Assembly: GCA_041393395.1 (NCBI GenBank)
Contig: JAWKKG010000004.1
Coordinates: 744,001 to 808,000 of the forward strand
Length of the DNA stretch: 64,000 bases
Reading direction: 5' to 3'
Source of the DNA: JAGQIB01 sp041393395
GTDB lineage: Bacteria > ARS69
Positions 50,329 to 59,649 of the stretch are shown here, piece by piece. Positions within the stretch are counted from its first letter, which is position 1, and each line of letters starts with the position of its first letter. The notes beneath the pieces are model-generated. The model saw only the letters and a program-made list of their open reading frames with translations. It searched no databases and was not told the DNA's origin. Made by a program: the position numbers and the translations under genes.

Positions 50329-51875
50329 CGTCCGCCTCCTCCCGCCGCCACGGTCGCCGGGTCGATCACCGCTCCGGTCGCCGGCAGTCGGCCGAGGTCG
50401 ATGCCTTCGACGCCGAGTGCCTTGCCCAGGCGACGTCGACGCTCGACGATCTCCAGCGGCTCTTCCGGCTCGCCGAGGCGACGCAGCAGGGACACCCAGA
50501 ACGCAGCGTCTTCCTCCACACCCTCCGGTGCGGCGAGCGCCGTCCAGAACGCCTGGACCCGCCCCTGACGGTTCACGAACAGGCCTTCCTTCTCCGCCCA
50601 CGTGCTGGTGGGAACGGTGAACGCGGCAGCCCGCGACGTCTCATTCTCGTGCGTGCCCGCGTAGACCACGCGGCGACACCCCGCGAGCGCCTTCGCCACG
50701 GCCGGGTCGGCGGCCGGGTTGCCGCCGTAGATCACGATCGTCTTCTCGCGCGCCGCGTCGATCCGCGCGGCGAGCTCCGCCGCCGGCAACTCGGCCAGGC
50801 CGAGCCAGCGCAGGCCGGCCCGGTTCGGAGTCCGATCGCCCGAGAGCAGGAGATCGTCGCCCTCGCCGAGATCCGCGTCCACCAGACCGCCGAGCGGCGC
50901 CGGCGCGCCGAGACGCTCCATCACGCGCGCGAACAGGTACATCTCCTCGAGCGACACGTGCGGCGACGCCACCGCGAGGCCGACCTCACCCGCCCGGAAC
51001 CACTCCAGTGCCCGCTGCCGCAACGCGTCCCGCGTGAGCGGCGACTTGAGTCGTGTCTCCGCCTGCACGATCTTGTAGGTCTTCCGCCCCAGGTCGCACA
51101 TCCACTCGCGATTCACTTCGTCGTTCCGGCGGGGCTTCACGCGCCACAGGCGACCGGCGTTGTGGTCGAGGCGGACGTTGCAGCCCGTGGCGCAGCCCGG
51201 GCAGATCGAGCGCGTGCCCTTGAGGCGCCACACCCGCTGCCGGAACCGGAAGTCGCGGCTCGTGAGCGCGCCCACCGGGCAGATGTCCACGGTGTTCAGG
51301 CTGTAGTTGTTGTCCAGCTGCCGGCCCGGCGCCACGCCGATCTCGGCGCGATCGCCGCGCTGGAAGATGCCGAGCTCGCGCGTGCCGGTGACCTCGTACA
51401 CGAAGCGCACGCAACGACTGCAGAGCACGCAGCGCTCCTGGTCCAGGATCACCTCGGGGCCGATCACCTGGGCCTTGCACTTGTGGACCTTGTCCGCCTT
51501 CTCCACCTCGGACTCGTACAGGCCGTACTTCATGTACTGGTCCTGCAGGCCGCACTCACCGGCCTGGTCGCAGATCGGACAGTCCACGGGATGGTTGATC
51601 AGGTGCATCTCGAGGATCTGCTGGGCGGCGCGCTTCACGCGGTCGTTCTTCGTGTGGACGACCATGCCGTCCTTCACGATCGTGTTGCAGGCGATCGTGA
51701 GCTTCGGCATGCCCTCCACCTCGACCTGGCACAGGCGGCACACGCCCGCGATCGAGAGGTCCGGGTGGTAGCAGAAGTGCGGCAGCGGCTCGCCGCGCGC
51801 CTCGGTGCAGGCATCGAACAGACGCGTTCCGTCCGGGACCTCGATTTCCTTCCCGTCGATCGTGAGCTTCGCCAT
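50325..51875 (-). CDS. nuoG: NADH-quinone oxidoreductase subunit G, short form
   Basis: 516 residues, much shorter than the 700-900 common in bacteria. The N-terminal [2Fe-2S] domain has C35, C46, C49 and C63. The His/Cys-ligated N5 cluster follows (HPVDCPICDQAGECGLQDQY), then N4 (CVLCSRCVRF, with VDICPVGALTS). Next is the N7-type set CPGCATGCNVRLDHNAGRLWRVKPRRNDEVNREWMCDLGR. After that only about 250 residues of the molybdopterin-oxidoreductase-like scaffold remain (TIVIYGGNPAADPAV, GTHENETSRAAAFTVPTSTWAEKEGLFVNRQGRVQAF). Electron transfer residues are complete. It overlaps nuoF by one base (TGATG) and nuoH by ATGA. Confidence 0.95.
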   Translation of the reverse strand: MAKLTIDGKEIEVPDGTRLFDACTEARGEPLPHFCYHPDLSIAGVCRLCQVEVEGMPKLTIACNTIVKDGMVVHTKNDRVKRAAQQILEMHLINHPVDCPICDQAGECGLQDQYMKYGLYESEVEKADKVHKCKAQVIGPEVILDQERCVLCSRCVRFVYEVTGTRELGIFQRGDRAEIGVAPGRQLDNNYSLNTVDICPVGALTSRDFRFRQRVWRLKGTRSICPGCATGCNVRLDHNAGRLWRVKPRRNDEVNREWMCDLGRKTYKIVQAETRLKSPLTRDALRQRALEWFRAGEVGLAVASPHVSLEEMYLFARVMERLGAPAPLGGLVDADLGEGDDLLLSGDRTPNRAGLRWLGLAELPAAELAARIDAAREKTIVIYGGNPAADPAVAKALAGCRRVVYAGTHENETSRAAAFTVPTSTWAEKEGLFVNRQGRVQAFWTALAAPEGVEEDAAFWVSLLRRLGEPEEPLEIVERRRRLGKALGVEGIDLGRLPATGAVIDPATVAAGGGGR

Positions 51876-53182
51876 CAGCGCGTCTCCACCTCTCCGCGCG
51901 CCCAGCGCGACGTCGGCTCCGGCGCCGGATCCTTCCGGATGAGCGTCTCGAACTCCGTCCGGAACTTCGCGAGGAAGCTCCGCATCGGCATCACGGCCGC
52001 GTCCGAGAGCGGACAGATCGTGAGGCCGGCCATGCCGTTGCAGATCGTCTCGAGGCGCTCGAGGTCGCCGTGCTCGCCGGTGCCTCGCCGCACACGCCCC
52101 ACGACCTTGTGCAGCCAGCCGGTTCCCTCGCGGCACGGGGTGCACTGGCCGCAGGACTCGTCCCAGTAGAAGTGCATCAGCACCTCGATGAGGTCGACCA
52201 TGCTCGAGCTCTCGGGGATCACGATCATGCCGCCCGAGCCGAGCATCGTGCCGGCCGCCGCCAGGGACTCGTAGTCCAGGTTCGTGGCCATCACCTCGTC
52301 CGCCGTCAGCACGGGCACGGACGAGCCGCCCACGATCACCGCCTTGAGCTTCTCGCCATCCGCCATGCCGCCGACGTGTTCCTCGAAGAACTCCCGGAAC
52401 GGAATGCCGAGCGGCACCTCGTACACGCCGGGCCGCTTCACCGGCCCGCTGACGCTCCAGAGCTTCGTGCCCGGGGACTTCTCGGTGCCGTACCGGCGGT
52501 AGGCGTCCGGCCCCTCGTTCAGGATCCAGGGCACGGTGGCAACCGTCTCGACGTTGTTCACGATCGTGGGCGCGCCGAGGAAGCCCGACACCGCGGGGAA
52601 CGGCGGCTTGATGCTCGGCTGGCCCTTCTTGCCCTCGACGGAGTTGATGAGCCCCGTCTCCTCGCCGCAGATGTAGGCGCCCGCGCCCTTGTGCACGATC
52701 ATCTCGAGCGAGTAGCCGCTCCCGAGGATGTTCCGGCCGAGGTAGCCGGCCGCGTACGCTTCCTCGACGGCGCGGTTCACGCGATCCACGAGCCAGCCGA
52801 ACTCACCCCGGATGTAGATGAAGCACAGCGCCGCGCCCACCGCGTACGACGAGAGGATCGAGCCCTCGATCGTCTGGTGCGGGTCGTAGTCGAGCAGGTA
52901 GCGATCCTTGAACGTGCCGGGCTCGCTCTCGTCCGCGTTCACGAAGAAGTAGACCTTCTCGGCGTTCGCGGGCACGAAGCCCCACTTGACGCCCGTGGGG
53001 AACCCGGCGCCGCCGCGGCCGCGCAGCCCGGCCGCCTTCACCTGCTCCCGCACGTCGGCCGGGCTCATCTCCTTCAGCGCCTTCTTCAGAGCGCGGTAGC
53101 CCCCCTCCGCCTCGTACACGGAGAGCTTGTGTCCGTCGCGGCGCCCGAAGCGCGCCGACAGCAGCTGTCCGTTCGCGCTCAT
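51875..53182 (-). CDS. nuoF: NADH-quinone oxidoreductase subunit F (NADH and FMN binding)
   Basis: 435 residues. NADH/FMN sites: GLRGRGGAGFPTGVKWGF, VNADESEPGTFKDR and GAGAYICGEETGLINSVEGK. Cluster N3 ligands: SCGQCTPCREGTGW and the later C in GLTICPLSDAA. Oxidises NADH and passes electrons by way of FMN to N3. ATGA overlap with nuoE and one-base overlap (TGATG) with nuoG. Length matches the family (E. coli 445). Confidence 0.97.
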   Translation of the reverse strand: MSANGQLLSARFGRRDGHKLSVYEAEGGYRALKKALKEMSPADVREQVKAAGLRGRGGAGFPTGVKWGFVPANAEKVYFFVNADESEPGTFKDRYLLDYDPHQTIEGSILSSYAVGAALCFIYIRGEFGWLVDRVNRAVEEAYAAGYLGRNILGSGYSLEMIVHKGAGAYICGEETGLINSVEGKKGQPSIKPPFPAVSGFLGAPTIVNNVETVATVPWILNEGPDAYRRYGTEKSPGTKLWSVSGPVKRPGVYEVPLGIPFREFFEEHVGGMADGEKLKAVIVGGSSVPVLTADEVMATNLDYESLAAAGTMLGSGGMIVIPESSSMVDLIEVLMHFYWDESCGQCTPCREGTGWLHKVVGRVRRGTGEHGDLERLETICNGMAGLTICPLSDAAVMPMRSFLAKFRTEFETLIRKDPAPEPTSRWARGEVETR

Positions 53183-53712
53183 TCCGCCAGCTCCCGGTCC
53201 GTGTCCGCGCGGGGAACCACGCCGCGGCGGAGACTCTCGAGGATCTCGTCCACACGCGCGGGCGTGAGCTTCTCGTAGAAGTGCTTGCCGAGCTGCATCG
53301 CCGGCCCCATCCCGCAAGCCGCCAGGCACTCCACGCCTTCCAGCGCGAACTTCCCATCCGGCGTGGTCTCGCCGATTCCGATGCCGAGTCGCTGCTCGAG
53401 GTGCTCGAGCAGCGGACGCGCGCCGGACAGGTGGCAGGAGATGTTGTGGCAAACCTGGAGGACGTACTCCGCCTGCGGCTCGGCGCGGAACATCGTGTAG
53501 AACGACAGGAGCTCGTGCACGCGCGCCGCCGAGACGTCGAGCTGCTCCACGAGCCAGTCGACGGCCTCCGGCGGGACGTGTCCTTCCTGATCCTGGATCA
53601 GCCAGAGCGCCGGCATCAGCGCGCTCTGCTTGGTGGGATACCGTTCCACGAGACGCCGGAACTGGGCCATCCCGGCGTCGTTCAGGGCGAAGGCGGAACG
53701 TGTCTCGGCCAT
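53179..53712 (-). CDS. nuoE: NADH-quinone oxidoreductase subunit E ([2Fe-2S])
   Basis: 177 residues. The thioredoxin-like [2Fe-2S] domain has C-x4-C in QVCHNISCHLSGA and C-x3-C in ECLAACGMGPAMQ. The helical N-terminus (RYPTKQSALMPALWLIQDQEGHVPPEAVDWLVEQLDV) is typical. The ATG overlaps the nuoCD stop by one base (TGATG at 53710-53714) and the stop overlaps the nuoF start (ATGA). The cluster N1a it carries may store an electron off the main path. Confidence 0.96.
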   Translation of the reverse strand: MAETRSAFALNDAGMAQFRRLVERYPTKQSALMPALWLIQDQEGHVPPEAVDWLVEQLDVSAARVHELLSFYTMFRAEPQAEYVLQVCHNISCHLSGARPLLEHLEQRLGIGIGETTPDGKFALEGVECLAACGMGPAMQLGKHFYEKLTPARVDEILESLRRGVVPRADTDRELAE

Positions 53713-55442
53713 CAGCGATCGAGCTCCCCGGCGATGATGTTCAGGCTGCCCAGGATCGCCACCGTGTCCGGAACGAGATGTCCGGTGAGGAGGCGCGTGA
53801 AAGACGAGAAGATCGGGAAGCACGGCGGGCGAACCTTCATGCGCTGGGGGCGACCGGTGCCGTCCGAGACGCAATAGAAGCCGAGCTCCCCGTTGGCGCC
53901 CTCACCGAAACCGTAACTCTCGCCCACCGGCACCTGGATGCCTTCGTACACGAGCTTGAACTGGTTCATCACGCCCTCGATGCTGCCGTAGACGTTGCGC
54001 TTGGGCGGCAGGATGACGCGGGCGTCCTCCACGCAGATCGGTCCGTCCGGCATCTTCGCGAGCGCCTGCCGGATGATCCGCGCACTCTGGAACATCTCGG
54101 CGAGCCGCAGCGTGATCCGGTCGTGCGTGTCGCCGTTCTCGCCGGTCGGGATGTCGAAGTCGTACTGCTCGTAGCCGAAGTACGGGGAGTGCTTGCGCAC
54201 GTCGTACGCGAGGCCCGTGGCCCGCAGGCACGGCCCCGTGTAGCCCCAGCTCAGTGCCTCGGCGGTGTCCATCGCGCCGATGCCGATCGTGCGATCCAGG
54301 TAGATCCGGTTCCGCGAGATCAGCCCGAGCACGTCCTTGACCGCGGCTTCCATCTTCTGGAGATGGTGCTCCACGGCCTCGGCGAAGCCGTCGAACAGAT
54401 CGTGCGAGAGGCCGCCGATGCGCGCGTAGTTCGTGGTGAGGCGGGCGCCGCAGAGTTTCTCGATGATGTCGAGGTAGATGCCCTCGCGCACGTTGTACAG
54501 GTACCAGTAGTTCGTGAGCGCTCCGAGGTCCACGAGGTTCGCGGACACGCAGACACAGTGATCGATGATCCGCGACAGCTCGCCCACGATCACCCGGATC
54601 GCCTGCGCCCGCGGCGGCACCTCGACTCCCATCATCTTCTCGACCGCGTGGGCGTAGATCACGTTGTTGAGCATCGCCGAGCAGTAGTTCAGCCGATCCG
54701 TGTACGGCATCACTTCCTGCCAGGTGTGATCCTCCGCTTCCTTCTCGAAGCAGCGGTGCAGGTACCCGATCTCGCTCTTGCAGGCCACGATCGTCTCGCC
54801 GTCCAGCAGCGCCTCCACGCGGAGCGCGCCGTGCATGGCCGGATGCGAGGGACCGATGTTGACCGTGAGGAAGTCCGAGGGATGCATGTCGTCGGCCACG
54901 AGAGTGGCCGTGTCGCTCTCCAGCGACCTGTCGCCGTGCTGCATCGCCTGGCGGATCGTCTCGTCGTCGAACAGTCGCTCGGGCACGGAGCAGGTCTGGC
55001 CGCGCTCGATCGGATAGTCCTTGCGGAGCGCGTGTCCTTCGAACTCGTGATGGCACAGGATCCGGCGGAGATCGGGGTGCCCCCGGAACTTCACGCCGAA
55101 CAGGTCGTAGACCTCGCGCTCGTGCCAGTCGGCCGAGCGGTACAGCGACGCGACCGAGTCGACCTCGCCGCCCTCGGGCAGCACGACCTTCACCGCGAGG
55201 CGACGTCGGTTCGCGATCGATCGGAGCAGGTAGGTGACTTCGAAGGGGTCGTCGCGCTCGGGGAAGTGGTTGCCGACGACGTCCAGCAGCATCTCGCAGG
55301 ATTCCCGATCGCGGAGATGCCGGAGCACGGGGACGACCTGCTCCGGGGCGATCCGGACCGATTCGTCTCCGAAGCGGCTCTCCGAATCGAGGACGGCTTC
55401 CCCGAATTCGTGCCGCAGGGCGGAGACCAGGGCTTCGCTCAT
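53712..55442 (-). CDS. nuoCD: NADH-quinone oxidoreductase fused subunits C and D
   Basis: 576 residues. Residues 1-180 are NuoC (VTYLLRSIANRRRLAVKVVL, SADWHEREVYDLFGVKFRGHPDLRRIL, RKDYP). Residues about 190-576 are NuoD (LTVNIGPSHPAMHGALRVEALLDGETIV, EIGYLHRCFEKEAE, YTDRLNYCSAMLNN, RTIGIGAMDTAEALSWGYTGPCLRATG, ending DTVAILGSLNIIAGELDR). The His in GPSHPAMHG and Tyr in LNYCS bind quinone in known structures. C-D fusion is the E. coli-type arrangement and is also present in other phyla. The ATG overlaps the nuoB stop (ATGA, 55439-55442). Confidence 0.96.
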   Translation of the reverse strand: MSEALVSALRHEFGEAVLDSESRFGDESVRIAPEQVVPVLRHLRDRESCEMLLDVVGNHFPERDDPFEVTYLLRSIANRRRLAVKVVLPEGGEVDSVASLYRSADWHEREVYDLFGVKFRGHPDLRRILCHHEFEGHALRKDYPIERGQTCSVPERLFDDETIRQAMQHGDRSLESDTATLVADDMHPSDFLTVNIGPSHPAMHGALRVEALLDGETIVACKSEIGYLHRCFEKEAEDHTWQEVMPYTDRLNYCSAMLNNVIYAHAVEKMMGVEVPPRAQAIRVIVGELSRIIDHCVCVSANLVDLGALTNYWYLYNVREGIYLDIIEKLCGARLTTNYARIGGLSHDLFDGFAEAVEHHLQKMEAAVKDVLGLISRNRIYLDRTIGIGAMDTAEALSWGYTGPCLRATGLAYDVRKHSPYFGYEQYDFDIPTGENGDTHDRITLRLAEMFQSARIIRQALAKMPDGPICVEDARVILPPKRNVYGSIEGVMNQFKLVYEGIQVPVGESYGFGEGANGELGFYCVSDGTGRPQRMKVRPPCFPIFSSFTRLLTGHLVPDTVAILGSLNIIAGELDR

Positions 55443-55966
55443 GCGTTGGCCCCCTTCCCCAACGTCCCCGCCCCGGCGGCGTGACGATCGGACGCGGGGA
55501 CGATTCCCTCCCGCGCCACGCGTTCTTGCAGCTGCACGAGCGAACTCATGAGCGCTTCCGGCGTCGGAGGACAGCCGGCCACGTAGAGGTCCACGGGGAT
55601 GATGTGATCGATCCCCTGGAGCGTGGAGTAGTTGTTGTAGAAGCCGCCGCTGCACGCGCAGACCCCCATCGAGATGACCCACTTGGGCTCCATCATCTGG
55701 CGGTAGATCGTGCGCAGGATCGGGGCCTGCTTGTAGCTGATGGTCCCCGCAACGATCAGGAGATCCGACTGCCGCGGAGAGAATCGCACGACCTCCGCCC
55801 CGAACCGGCTGAGGTCCGCGTACGAGGAGACCGTGCTCATGAACTCGATCGCACAGCAGGCCGTGCCGAACGGCATCGGCCACAACGAGTACTTGCGGCC
55901 CCAGTTGATCGCCTCGCGCAGCTTCGTGGTGAGGAGACCCGTGGGCGAATCGAAGCCTACTGCCAC
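55439..55966 (-). CDS. nuoB: NADH-quinone oxidoreductase subunit B (cluster N2)
   Basis: 175 residues from a GTG at 55966 that overlaps the nuoA end by ten bases. N2 ligands are visible: adjacent C37-C38 (FGTACCAIEFM), C103 (GVCACSGG) and C132 (LYVAGCPPTPEA). SPRQSDLLIVAGTISYKQAP and MMEPKWVISMG are standard. N2 gives electrons to the quinone. The C-terminal tail (SDRHAAGAGTLGKGANA) is variable. The start is inferred from the NuoB alignment and the tight coupling; no ATG is available upstream of the conserved region. Confidence 0.95.
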   Translation of the reverse strand: MAVGFDSPTGLLTTKLREAINWGRKYSLWPMPFGTACCAIEFMSTVSSYADLSRFGAEVVRFSPRQSDLLIVAGTISYKQAPILRTIYRQMMEPKWVISMGVCACSGGFYNNYSTLQGIDHIIPVDLYVAGCPPTPEALMSSLVQLQERVAREGIVPASDRHAAGAGTLGKGANA

Positions 55967-56340
55967 TCGAGGCCCCCCTTCTTCCAGACGTAGACGAACC
56001 CGATCACGAGCACGCCCACGAACACTCCCATCTCCGCGAGCGCGAACAGGCCGCGACCGTCCGCGAGGAACGCGCGGTACACCACAACCCACGGATAGAG
56101 GAAGGCCGCTTCCAGATCGAACAGCAGGAAGAGGAGCGCCACGAGGAAGAAGCGGACGAAGAATCGGATGTGCACCGTGCCGCGCGGGGGGATGCCGCAC
56201 TCGTACGTCGCTTCCTTTTCCGGGAACGCGACCGCGGTGTCCCGGCGGCGCGGTCCGAGCCAGAAGCTCACTCCGAGGAAAAGTCCGCCCAGCACCGCCG
56301 CGACGGCGAGGACGAGAATGATCGGGAGATAAGATTCCAT
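55957..56340 (-). CDS. nuoA: NADH-quinone oxidoreductase subunit A
   Basis: 127 residues from the ATG at 56340, three membrane helices. Motifs: YLPIILVLAVAAVLGGLFLGVSFWLGPRR, ATYECGIPPRGTVHIRFFVRFFLVALLFLLFDLEAAFLYPW, in which ECG and FDLEAAFLYPW are the family signature. It is the first gene of the 13-gene operon. The promoter region lies at 56341-56592. Length is normal (E. coli 147). Confidence 0.96.
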   Translation of the reverse strand: MESYLPIILVLAVAAVLGGLFLGVSFWLGPRRRDTAVAFPEKEATYECGIPPRGTVHIRFFVRFFLVALLFLLFDLEAAFLYPWVVVYRAFLADGRGLFALAEMGVFVGVLVIGFVYVWKKGGLEWQ

Positions 56341-56515
56341 CGGCGGCCTCGACGACGAACTGTCAATGGACCGGCACAATCGGGGGGCAATATACCGAGG
56401 GGGTCTCGACGTGACCACACTTCACTTCGGTCGGGTGGAAACTACCGACATCGCGCGGCGGTGGACCGGAGGCGAACCCCACGACGTTCGCGGCCGGCCC
56501 GGCCGGGAACGCGAA
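56341..56515 (-). promoter_or_regulatory. nuo operon promoter region
   Basis: On the minus strand, TATATT (56394-56389) lies 49 bases upstream of the nuoA start and TGGTCA lies 17 bases further upstream, a four-of-six -35. This is the only AT-rich patch in the 252-base gap, so it is the most likely promoter of the complex I operon. No clear operator is visible. Confidence 0.5.
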
Positions 56516-56546
56516 AGCGGGCGAGGAACACCGCTCCTCGCCCGCT
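56516..56546 (-). terminator. Strong hairpin after the FlgD-tailed propeller gene
   Basis: Perfect 12-base arms AGCGGGCGAGGA (56516-56527) and TCCTCGCCCGCT (56535-56546) with a seven-base loop, 46 bases past the stop at 56593. On the minus strand the stem is followed by TTTCGC, a short T run. A likely intrinsic terminator separating this gene from the nuo promoter. Confidence 0.6.
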
Positions 56547-56592
56547 CGCTGCCAGAACGCCGCGCCGGAGCGGCGCGATCCGATCGCCCGAA

Positions 56593-58920
56593 CTACTGCA
56601 CCCGGACCACCTTGGCGCTCCGGTCGATCCCTTCGGCGACGAGCCGGACGAAGTACACGCCCGGCGTCACCGCGGCACCGCGAGCGTCACGACCGTCCCA
56701 GGTCAGCACCTCCGCTCCCGAGTCCAGTCGTCGGTCCACCAGGGTGCGCACCCGGCGTCCGGAGACGTCGTAGACCGTCACCGCCGTCCGCCCCGCCCTC
56801 GGGACCTCGAAGGAGATCGAAGTCTGCCGCACGAACGGGTTGGGACTCATCGAGATGCCCGCCGGTCCATCGACGTTCGCGACCTGCACGTCCGTCGGGT
56901 CCGCGAACGGCACGGTCAACACGGCCAGTCCGCGGCTCGCGCACGCCAGCCAGATCTCGTAGCCGCCGGGCACCTCGCGCACCTCGGCGTCCCAGATCTG
57001 CTCGTGGGGCAGCCCCTCCGCCCGCGTGATCGTCCCGTAGTTCGTTCCGTCGAACCACACGAGGGCCGGCGTCATGCCGCTCGAGTTGAAGTTCGTCATC
57101 CACACGATGCCGTCCGGGGACACGACCAGTGGCTCGACCTGATCGATCGGGATGCCGGTGTTGCTCTGGTGGAACCACTGGTGCGTGCCGGCCTCCGCGT
57201 CCAGGCGGAACAAGCCCTCCGTGGTGCCGAGCCAGGCGACCCCGTTCCGGTCCGCCGCCACCCCGATCAGCGTGTCGTGCAACGGATTCAGTTCCGGCAG
57301 ATCCGGAGTCTCGCGCGAGTACCGATAGGTCCCGTCCGTGCGGACGACCTCGAAGTTCGCGCACGCCCAGACCGTTCCGGGTCGATCCGGATCCGCCACG
57401 ACGTTCGCGCCCCAGCCGTCGATCGAGTCAGGCTCGTACGCCGTCCCGACGTACCGGCCGAGGCTGTAGTAGGTGCCGACCTTCCACAGTCGACCGAACG
57501 AATCCTCCGCCAGGCTCTCGGACGCGCCGAGCGCCTGGATCGCCTCGTAGCCGGACCCCGTCCACTCGTGGATCCCGTTGTTGGTGGGGTTGAGGGCCAC
57601 GCGCCCGCTGGAGGTCCGGTACGTGATCGCTTCCGCGTTGTCGCACGGGAACGGCCAGTCCTCGCCGAGCCCGTACGTCTCGACGTTGTGATTGTGCCAG
57701 CGCTTTCCGTCGAACTGGCCGATCCCGCCGACGCCCGGGGCCGCATTGCAGGTGTACCAGACGTCCCCGTTCGGCGCGAACGCCAGGTCGCGAACCCAGT
57801 TGTCGATCTGCCCGGTGTTCGTCACCCGGTAGCGTTGCCACTGGCCCGTCCCGCCATCGCGGCGAGCCGCGCCGCCGTTGCCCGACACCCACACGTTGCC
57901 GTCGGCGTCCATGTCCACGCCGTAGGTGAAGCCGCCGGCGCGCCACACTCCGAGATCGCGCCACACGGCGCCGTCGAAGTGCCAGCCCCGACCGCCGCCG
58001 TCCACGTAGAGCGCCTCGCCGTCTCCCCGCGCGCGGAACGGCTGGTACGACTGACCGTTCGGGAACTGCTGGGGCGGCACGACCCAGGTGCCGTCCGGGC
58101 GACGGTAGTCGAGCGACGTCTGCGGGTACGTCGTCGTCCGAACCATCCACACGTTGCCGGCCGCGTCGCGCGCCGTGTCGTGCGGGATCGAGACGATGTT
58201 CCCGGGATTGCCCTGCGGCAGGACCGTGAACGAATCCGTGTCACTGTCGTACTGCGCGATCCCGAAGGCGTCGTCGATCCAGACCCAGTAGCCGCCACCG
58301 GGCTTCGGCTGCACGGCCGCCGTGTTCACGGTGATCCAGCCCGGCCAGCCGTTCGCGTTCGAGTTGAAGTCCCAAACGGTCCAGTCATTCGTGCCCGGGT
58401 GATGACGAACGAGTCCGCCGCCGTTCCCGTAGCAGGCGAACCACACCGATCCGTCCGGCGCGATGTCGACGTCCATCGTCCGGCCCCCGGGCATCGGCGA
58501 GTTGTCGCCGTCGTAGCGGACGATCGAAGCCGCTCCCGCGGCGGGATTGAAGTACAGCGCGCCGCGCCAGGTGCCCATCCACAGGCCCCCGTGGTCGTCG
58601 GGCACGATGTCACTCATCCGGGCGGAGCCGACGAACGCCGGATCCCCGATCACCGGATAGTCCACGTTCGAGAAGTTCTCCCAGCGGTTCTCGCCCTCGA
58701 CGAAGCGAGAGAAGCCGCCCTCCTCGAAGAAGGGATCGTAACCGCCGATCCATGGCGTGCCGTCCGGAGCGATCCAGAGGGCGTCGCTGTAGTCGCCCAT
58801 CACGCCGGTGTTGCCCGGCCGGTAGTAGCGCCAGGTGTAGCCTTCGGGCGCGGCCATCGCCGCGGACGACAGCACGACCCCGAAGGCGGCTCCCGCAACC
58901 GCGGGCCATCGCAATCTCAT
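56593..58920 (-). CDS. Secreted two-component-regulator-type propeller with FlgD-like C-terminal module
   Basis: 775 residues from the ATG at 58920. A signal peptide (RLRWPAVAGAAFGVVLSSAAMA) precedes a long run of short blades of the Reg_prop type, with D-x-x-G-x-(L/V)-W phrases: IAPDGTPWIGG, DHGGLWMGTW, IAPDGSVWFACY, AAGNVWMVRT, ADGNVWVSGNGG, APNGDVWYTC, DRNGVAWLGTTEGLFRL and SPDGIVWMTNF. These normally occur in the periplasmic sensor part of hybrid kinases, but no kinase domain is present. The C-terminal 90 residues (MSPNPFVRQTSISFEV, VSGRRVRTLVDRRL, WDGRDARG, GVYFVRLVAEG) are the shared FlgD-like module. Function unknown; probably a surface or secreted propeller. A hairpin terminator follows. 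Confidence 0.85.
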   Translation of the reverse strand: MRLRWPAVAGAAFGVVLSSAAMAAPEGYTWRYYRPGNTGVMGDYSDALWIAPDGTPWIGGYDPFFEEGGFSRFVEGENRWENFSNVDYPVIGDPAFVGSARMSDIVPDDHGGLWMGTWRGALYFNPAAGAASIVRYDGDNSPMPGGRTMDVDIAPDGSVWFACYGNGGGLVRHHPGTNDWTVWDFNSNANGWPGWITVNTAAVQPKPGGGYWVWIDDAFGIAQYDSDTDSFTVLPQGNPGNIVSIPHDTARDAAGNVWMVRTTTYPQTSLDYRRPDGTWVVPPQQFPNGQSYQPFRARGDGEALYVDGGGRGWHFDGAVWRDLGVWRAGGFTYGVDMDADGNVWVSGNGGAARRDGGTGQWQRYRVTNTGQIDNWVRDLAFAPNGDVWYTCNAAPGVGGIGQFDGKRWHNHNVETYGLGEDWPFPCDNAEAITYRTSSGRVALNPTNNGIHEWTGSGYEAIQALGASESLAEDSFGRLWKVGTYYSLGRYVGTAYEPDSIDGWGANVVADPDRPGTVWACANFEVVRTDGTYRYSRETPDLPELNPLHDTLIGVAADRNGVAWLGTTEGLFRLDAEAGTHQWFHQSNTGIPIDQVEPLVVSPDGIVWMTNFNSSGMTPALVWFDGTNYGTITRAEGLPHEQIWDAEVREVPGGYEIWLACASRGLAVLTVPFADPTDVQVANVDGPAGISMSPNPFVRQTSISFEVPRAGRTAVTVYDVSGRRVRTLVDRRLDSGAEVLTWDGRDARGAAVTPGVYFVRLVAEGIDRSAKVVRVQ

Positions 58921-59223
58921 GGGACACCCCTCTCACGTTCGCGGTCGGATCGCGCCGGGCGGCACGTCCGAACGCCGACCCCGCAGCCCGGGGTCCGGTC
59001 GATGGTCCGGCGTCCTCGCCGAGAGCGGGCGGGCGGCCGGCGACGAGCGGTGCGTCGGCTCCGCACCAAAGACGGAATTTCGACTCCTCAAATACATGAA
59101 AAGTGCGCGAGGCCGCCCGATCCTCGTGGTCGATCCGCGCGGACTCCGGCAGACTTTCGGGCGCGGAGTTCGACGGACCGACCGACCCCGCCGGAGTGAC
59201 GCGAGCCTACCGAATCGAGTGGC
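58921..59223. other. Divergent intergenic region between the propeller gene and arsC, 303 bases
   Basis: It should hold a leftward promoter for the propeller gene and a rightward promoter for arsC-acr3. An AT-rich patch at 59080-59105 is the best promoter candidate. I see no copy of the arsR-type ATCGTA-N11-TACGAT palindrome here. Overlapping open frames lack any family resemblance. Confidence 0.4.
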
Positions 59224-59649
59224 GTGTTGCGAATCCTGTTCCTGTGCACCGGAAACTCCTGCCGCAGCCAGATGGCCGAGGGCTGGGCGCGCGTGCTGCT
59301 CGGTGCGGCCACGGAGGTCGCGTCGGCGGGAACGGATCCGCAGGGGCTGAATCCGCACGCCGTCGCGGTGATGGCGGAGGTTGGCGTCGACCTGACGTCG
59401 CACCGGTCCAAGCACGTCGACGAGGTCGGTCCCGAGGGCTTCGACCTGATCGTGACCGTGTGCGACCACGCGCGGGAGGCCTGTCCGGTGCCGCCGGCCG
59501 GCGTCCGGACCCTTCACCACTCGTTCGACGATCCCCCCGCCCTCACGCGCGCCGCTCGATCCGAGGAAGAGGCGCTCGCGCCGTACCGTCGGGTCCGGGA
59601 CGAGATCCGGGCGTTCGTGGAGCAGCTCCCGCACCGGTTGGCATCGTGA
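59224..59649 (+). CDS. arsC: Arsenate reductase, thioredoxin-coupled low-molecular-weight phosphatase type
   Basis: 141 residues from a GTG at 59224. P-loop CTGNSCRS (nucleophile C8, R14) and the two resolving cysteines C80 and C87 in VTVCDHAREACP match the S. aureus pI258 ArsC triad (C10, C82, C89). The acidic D in HSFDDPPAL is the general acid region (DDP). It reduces arsenate to arsenite, with oxidised cysteines recycled by thioredoxin. The stop overlaps the acr3 start (GTGA at 59646-59649). The gene has only a weak ribosome-binding site upstream. Confidence 0.94.
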   Translation: MLRILFLCTGNSCRSQMAEGWARVLLGAATEVASAGTDPQGLNPHAVAVMAEVGVDLTSHRSKHVDEVGPEGFDLIVTVCDHAREACPVPPAGVRTLHHSFDDPPALTRAARSEEEALAPYRRVRDEIRAFVEQLPHRLAS

